Below are positions 59,381 through 64,000 of a DNA stretch of 64,000 bases, in pieces. The DNA comes from Centroberyx gerrardi (taxonomy: Eukaryota > Chordata > Actinopteri > Beryciformes > Berycidae). Under the pieces are notes generated by a model. That model worked only from the letters and a program-made list of their open reading frames with translations. It had not been told where the DNA came from and did not search any database. Location of the stretch: assembly GCF_048128805.1 (NCBI RefSeq), contig NC_136008.1, positions 16,905,572-16,969,571 on the forward strand, in the 5' to 3' direction. A program made the position numbers and the translations under genes. Every line of letters begins with the position of its first letter. Positions within the stretch are counted from its first letter, which is position 1.

Positions 59381-61000
59381 CAGCAAAGCACAGACCGCAC
59401 CTAGTCTAAAGTCTACAAGACGCATTGTGACTCAAAACACTGACAATCACATTAGGGCTCTGGGTGGTTGCTGTTTTCAAAGCCAAAGACAACATCCCGA
59501 AGTCAGAGATGGATTTGAGGATGTACTGTAATTGCAATAATGATTATTTTTCTGAGAATGTGACACTGTGCTCATACATTGGCCACATATTCATTGCTAG
59601 ACTAGTAAACACTCAAAACTGAACCTATTAGTTCGTAATGGGGTGTTGCCCAAGAATGCATGGCAAAATTCATTGAACATCACATAACAGATTCATTTCA
59701 TATCAACAGAAACATAAAAGGAAATATGAATTTGTAATTGTAATTGTAATTTGCTTTGTGGTCAAGTAAAATAAAAAATCTAATGTAGTGTAATTTAGTG
59801 GCAAATCTCTATATCTGTCTCCATTATTCAAGTCAGCTTTAAGTTTTATTTAGAGTGCCTTTCACACAAAGGTGTCCCATAGTCCACTGTTTTTATATAG
59901 AGGCTGTATTACAAAGGGCAGAGTTGAAGTTGATGTAGCTGATAGTCCATATTCACACACACACACAGTACACACACACAGTTGATGAGAGGATGTTTGG
60001 TCTTATGGAGGCAGGGGAGCAAGATATGGGACAGGAAGGGCGTGGCAGAGCAGGACACTGGTGTTGCTGGATTTTAGGCCGTACGGCTCCCAGGAGACAC
60101 GGAGAGAAAATGGGGATTAGGATTGTGGGTAGGCAACAAGTATATTAATTGGGTCTGCCTTCACTTATTTTGCAGAAAGCTAGTGTTCATAGAATCAGCA
60201 TCAGGCGATATCGGTGTTAATTGAACAGGTAAGACTTAAAGTGAGTTATTTGTCCCAAAGCAATTTCAGCATGATGGATCTTGCTTGTGACAAATGCTTC
60301 TCAATCAACTGTTGCTGCATGTTCATACCCCCTCTCGCCTCAGTTCCTCGCCTTTGAGTGGTCCTTCTGATACATCACTAACACCTCTGAGTGTCAATGA
60401 AGGGGGAGTGTTTAGGGGGCATAATGGGACAGGGGGACCCACTCTGCCCAGCCTGCCTCCAGAAGGAAGAGGGAAACACAAGCAAGACAAGCAGAGTGGG
60501 TGGGGTCATCACACATAACACAAATCAGACATAATTTACTCAATGATTTCTGTGAGTTGTTAGACCTGTTCATCAAGCATGTGAGCGACAGCACTAAATG
60601 TTTGTCATATAGGGTGTGCCAAAAATGTGTATGCCCTTTTCTCCCAAATCACATTTCATCAGAACACATGCTTTTCACTTACTTATGATTCACTTCAAAA
60701 CATTTGTCAATACACAGGATATAATGTTACTATCCCTTGTGCCATAATCCAAGGTGAGCATTCATATAGAGGCCCAGAGTTTAACAGAATGATTTACTAC
60801 CGTGCAAATACTGTTTGTACCATAGAAAACATCAGCCTGTATGGTCATAAACTTACAGGACCATGACATGCAGCAACATTCTCCAGCTACCTCCTCCAGC
60901 TTTCAGGGTGAATGAGTGTTAGCGTTAACAAGTGGGCACAACTGGCACAGTAGAGCCAAAAGATGGACATCATAACAAAATGTACAATTCATGTCTGCAA
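59381..61000. other. Repeat-derived intergenic DNA, no gene recognised
   Basis: AT-rich, with a short CA tract at about 59955-59980. An 80-codon frame at 60627-60866 ends YYRANTVCTIENISLYGH; I do not recognise it. It may be decayed upstream sequence of the helicase remnant. Confidence 0.4.
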
Positions 61001-61018
61001 AAATATATAAACGAAGTA

Positions 61019-61472
61019 ATCAGAGCTCGAATAATGTTGCTGAAAAATATTGTGTCAGACGGCCTTGTTAATGGTGCGTTTGGAGCAATACTTAATATAC
61101 AGTAGTTGGCAAAATTCTAGACAATGAGGAAAGTAGTGATTACTTCCCATCTTCCATTTATGTGGTATTTGACAACCTCAAAGTTTGCCAAATTCAACAG
61201 TCAAAAACATGCACAGTTGACTCTGAAGGAAGAAATATCACCATCATAAAACCAGAGGAAGATGAAGTCACAAATAGTGGAGGTTTACAAAGACAATTCC
61301 CCATAAGTTTGGCATGTGCAGGACTGATAGATAAAGTTGTCGTTTCACTCAAAAAGATTTTTCATCAGGACAAGCATATGTCGTTCTTAGTCGTGTTACA
61401 AGTGTCAGTGGCCTAACAATCAAATACTTAAAAGAATCTGGCATTTATTGTAAAAGTAGATGATGCCATAAG
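61019..61472 (+). pseudogene. PIF1-like helicase C-terminus, Helitron-type remnant
   Basis: Frames on the plus strand spell conserved PIF1/Helitron helicase blocks in order: RIMLLKNIVSDGLVNGAFGA near 61028, QFPISLACAG near 61300, and SGQAYVVLSRVTSVSGLTIK near 61367 followed by a stop at about 61461. The middle block is shortened (the HKVQG motif appears lost) and frames shift between blocks, so it is inactive. It is most likely from a Helitron RepHel protein rather than host pif1, because there are no introns and it sits among transposon debris. Confidence 0.8.
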
Positions 61473-62039
61473 CAAAATGAAAATGTTTATATCATGCTCT
61501 TTATCAGCTCATAGTTAAGGCCTCGCATAAACTCTACCACTGGATGACATTTGGGGAAAAGAAATAAAACTAAATTCTACACATTTCAATTGGAATACTA
61601 CATGGTCAGATGTATCTTTATCATCCATATCATCAGGAATCATTACAGTAATCATCAATTGATTCACTATGACTTCATACATAGATGTGATTTTTTTCTT
61701 TTTTCTTTTTTTATGTAGACACATCTCTATCATATAAGGAATGAATATAACATTGCTTCAGCATTAATATGCCTTGTACATGGCTGGCAAGTGATGATAT
61801 GTGTCCACCTGTAAGGTCTTTATGTTCCATAAGCGATAGGAAAATTGTCGCGCTAATGGGTTCCTGGTAGAGTGGAATTGGGGTGTAAGGAGCTGGTCCA
61901 GAGATAGGTCAAGGGTGGGGTTATATAGTGCGGAGGAAATGTGAATATAAGCTATGCACCACTAGGCCTCTAGGTGTCACTGCATTACAGTTAGCTACAC
62001 GAGGACAAGGCCACCTCAAGGCTATGGCTATACTGAATC

Positions 62040-63000
62040 ACTTACTCTTTATAGCAGAGCTTTGAATCATTGCTGATTGCTTCTCGGAGTAAAGAAGCCT
62101 GTGAAAAAGACTCTGTAGTACTCTGGCTGACAAAGGTCTCAAAGCCTCACTTGCCAAGCTTCAGTTCTGCCAACCTCAAGTGAAATGTCTTGGATATATT
62201 CTTAGAGGCTCACAAAAACTATTGCAATAGTGTGAATACCTGCTCTAACCTCTGTCTAACCTCCCCCGACCAAAAGTGAAATGCTATCCTTCTTGGATGC
62301 CGCTGGCTATGGCAGGCAATAGATATTTGACTATGCTGCTCTGGACCTCCCTCTCTGTGATGTCACCACCTCTGACAAACCCAAAGACATTGTATGGACC
62401 CCTGAACTGGTTGATGCCTTCAGTGCAATGGAAAAAGTCCTTGCTTTTCCTGACTACTACTTTTCCTCACTACAAACTGCCTTTTTCCCTTTTTGTGGGT
62501 TTTGCCACTGAGGTTCTGACACAGTCACATGTTGGCTCACTACGACCTGTAGCCTATTACTCTGCTCAGCTTGGCAGTGCTGCCAAGCTGAGCAACATGC
62601 CACCATGTCTGTGTGCTGTTGCTGCTGCTGCTCTCTGTGTCTCTAAATGCTCTCGCCTCACCCTTGATTCTCCTCCTACTTATTGTACCTCATTCTGTCT
62701 CTATTCTACTTCAACAGTCAGCCAAAACATTTAACTTCCTCTAGAAACTCCATATAAAAGCAACATTTTTGGCAAATCCTAATCTTACTATCAAGCGCTC
62801 ACCACCTATTAAGCCATCCACATTTGTGCCCATTAGCTGGAATCGTGATTGTGTACAAACTGTTCTGACAGTAACTTCTAGATTCAGAACAAACTTGTAT
62901 TCCCGATAGTGACTGTCTTTTCTATATTGATGGCAGCTCTTCTAGACAATCTAATGGGCAAGACTTAAATGCTAGATACCCAGTAGTCACTGATCATGAA
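62040..63000 (+). pseudogene. Endogenous retrovirus pol remnant (RT C-terminus, connection, RNase H)
   Basis: Three frames hold successive pol blocks: KASLAKLQFCQPQVKCLGYI near 62150 (end of reverse transcriptase), SEMLSFLDAAGYGRQ near 62275, VWTPELVDAFSAMEKVL near 62392, LRPVAYYSAQLGSAAKLSN near 62540 and FYIDGSSSRQSNGQD near 62920 (start of RNase H, with the first catalytic Asp in the DGS motif). The order and motifs fit gammaretrovirus-like fish ERVs. Several stops and frameshifts are present, and I saw neither LTRs, gag nor env in the window. It is an old, non-functional fragment. Confidence 0.82.
62564..62593. repeat. Perfect inverted repeat in the ERV fragment
   Basis: Arms GCTCAGCTTGGCAG and CTGCCAAGCTGAGC, 14 bases each, separated by TG. 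Confidence 0.9.
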
Positions 63001-63018
63001 GTCATTGGAAGTGCAAAG

Positions 63019-63066
63019 TTCCCTAACAATTGTTAGGGAATCCCTGCTTGTAAAACAAGCAGGGAT
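63019..63066. repeat. Two abutting perfect palindromes
   Basis: 63019-63040 is a 22-base perfect palindrome (TTCCCTAACA/ATTGTTAGGGAA). It is followed at 63040-63066 by ATCCCTGCTTGT-AAA-ACAAGCAGGGAT, arms of 12 bases with a 3-base loop. They lie where the RNase H reading frame breaks down. Confidence 0.9.
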
Positions 63067-63103
63067 GGGGTTAGTACTGTTGTTAGTGACCATGCCCCTA
63101 CTT

Positions 63104-63882
63104 TTACAGTTTTTCTCAATCACTTAGATGCATTTCCCTAAACAGTAACCACATTCTCAAAAATTGGCCACGGCACTACTTCAGCTCTCATTGTGTTCAC
63201 ACAAAATGCAAATTTTAAAGCGTTCTCATTTAACTATGACATGCTGGTCAAAACAGATTGTACTTTTGTCAGTCAGCTATGTACATTTCACACTTGCATT
63301 GACACAACATACTGTACAACAAGCATTGTGTTTGTACAAAAAAGGCCAGTGTGACGTGTGATTCCAGGTTATTTTTAAGAAAAAATAAAATAAATAGATA
63401 AAAATTGATACATTTTAAAGGATGCATTTCACTGGAGTTTGACCTGTCCAATATCTGAGAAGATAAACTCCAGTGAAAGTGCACCTCCATGTATTTTCGG
63501 ATATAGTGAGAAGAGCTTGATAATTTATTTTTTCTTTGAAACGTGACGGCCTGGACCCTAATGCCATCTATAAGTGAACCTCACATTCCACACTATACTT
63601 TAATCCATTTTACACACTTTCATGGCACTGTACGTATACTGTATAGGCTACACAGTCTGTCCAGTTTTGATGCAAATACTTAGCATTTTTTGTGTCAGCA
63701 ATGATCAAAGGGTGCTATCCATTTAGTGAGTGTTGTAGTGAATTGATTGACTGACTTTGTGTGTTTTGACATATGTGGTTAATGTTTTGAGAGTTTTAGT
63801 TTCTTTTGCATGGGTGGCATAGTGTTGTGAGAAACACTTTAGCTGTTTTGGGAATTGCACTTGCGATTGAGAAAAACTGTAA
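63104..63882. mobile_element. Non-autonomous DNA transposon with TA-flanked terminal inverted repeats
   Basis: TTACAGTTTTTCTCAATC at 63104-63121 is repeated as an exact reverse complement at 63865-63882. If the target duplication is TA, the element runs from CAGTTTTTCTCAATC to its complement, as in Tc1/mariner-like insertions. No transposase frame. It lies downstream of the ERV pol fragment. Confidence 0.8.
63427..63478. repeat. 14-base inverted repeat near the centre of the transposon
   Basis: TTTCACTGGAGTTT and AAACTCCAGTGAAA, separated by 24 bases. The stem continues outward with TGCA/TGCA and one bulge. Confidence 0.85.
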
Positions 63883-64000
63883 TGAAGTCGCTATGTTACA
63901 GACAAGCGCTGATACTAAGTGGCTGGCATGGGAATCTGTTGGATATCTTAAGGCATTAGATGTCACCCTGATGGTCTTGTTGTTGCTCCCCAAGCAATGC

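Overview
The window is vertebrate nuclear DNA, almost certainly from a ray-finned (teleost) fish. All coding exons are short, bounded by GT..AG splice sites and embedded in long introns. There is abundant CA/GT, CT/GA and CTTT microsatellite, and interspersed repeats of fish type (fold-back hAT-like MITEs, LINE 3' tails, a Helitron/PIF1-type helicase remnant, an ERV pol remnant). There are no operons, ribosome binding sites or CRISPR arrays; most long open frames are microsatellite artefacts or antisense shadows.

Three protein genes could be assembled exon by exon with consistent reading phase. (1) kcnn4, minus strand, 1990-18276: eight coding exons, 516 codons plus stop, an intermediate-conductance calcium-activated potassium channel with S1-S6, a GYGD filter and the C-terminal calmodulin-binding region. 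(2) A BTG/Tob-family antiproliferative gene (BTG3-like), minus strand, 20917-22687: four coding exons, 287 codons plus stop, with a probable non-coding first exon ending at 26032. (3) spaca6, plus strand, 54493-58239: ten coding exons, 354 codons plus stop, the sperm membrane protein required for sperm-egg fusion. kcnn4 and the BTG gene are tandem; spaca6 faces away from them.

Between them, about 26.3-54.4 kb holds no protein gene I can support, but it carries two microRNA hairpins on the same strand as spaca6: a let-7 family precursor (mature 45357-45378) with an unusual central base, and miR-125a (mature 52199-52220). In mammals miR-99b/let-7e/miR-125a lie within the SPACA6 locus, so this is an ancient microRNA-spaca6 linkage, here stretched (6.8 kb between let-7 and miR-125a). 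I found no mir-99 partner by eye. An unseen long primary transcript presumably spans the region.

Downstream of spaca6 (58.5-64 kb) is a graveyard of transposable elements: a LINE RNase H/3' region, a PIF1-like helicase C-terminus of Helitron type, a decayed gammaretrovirus-like pol fragment with several perfect palindromes, and a TA-flanked DNA transposon with 15-bp (18 bp with flank) terminal inverted repeats. I see no wholly new system; the best second looks are the let-7 variant and split cluster, the palindrome cluster in the ERV fragment, and the microexon structure of spaca6.
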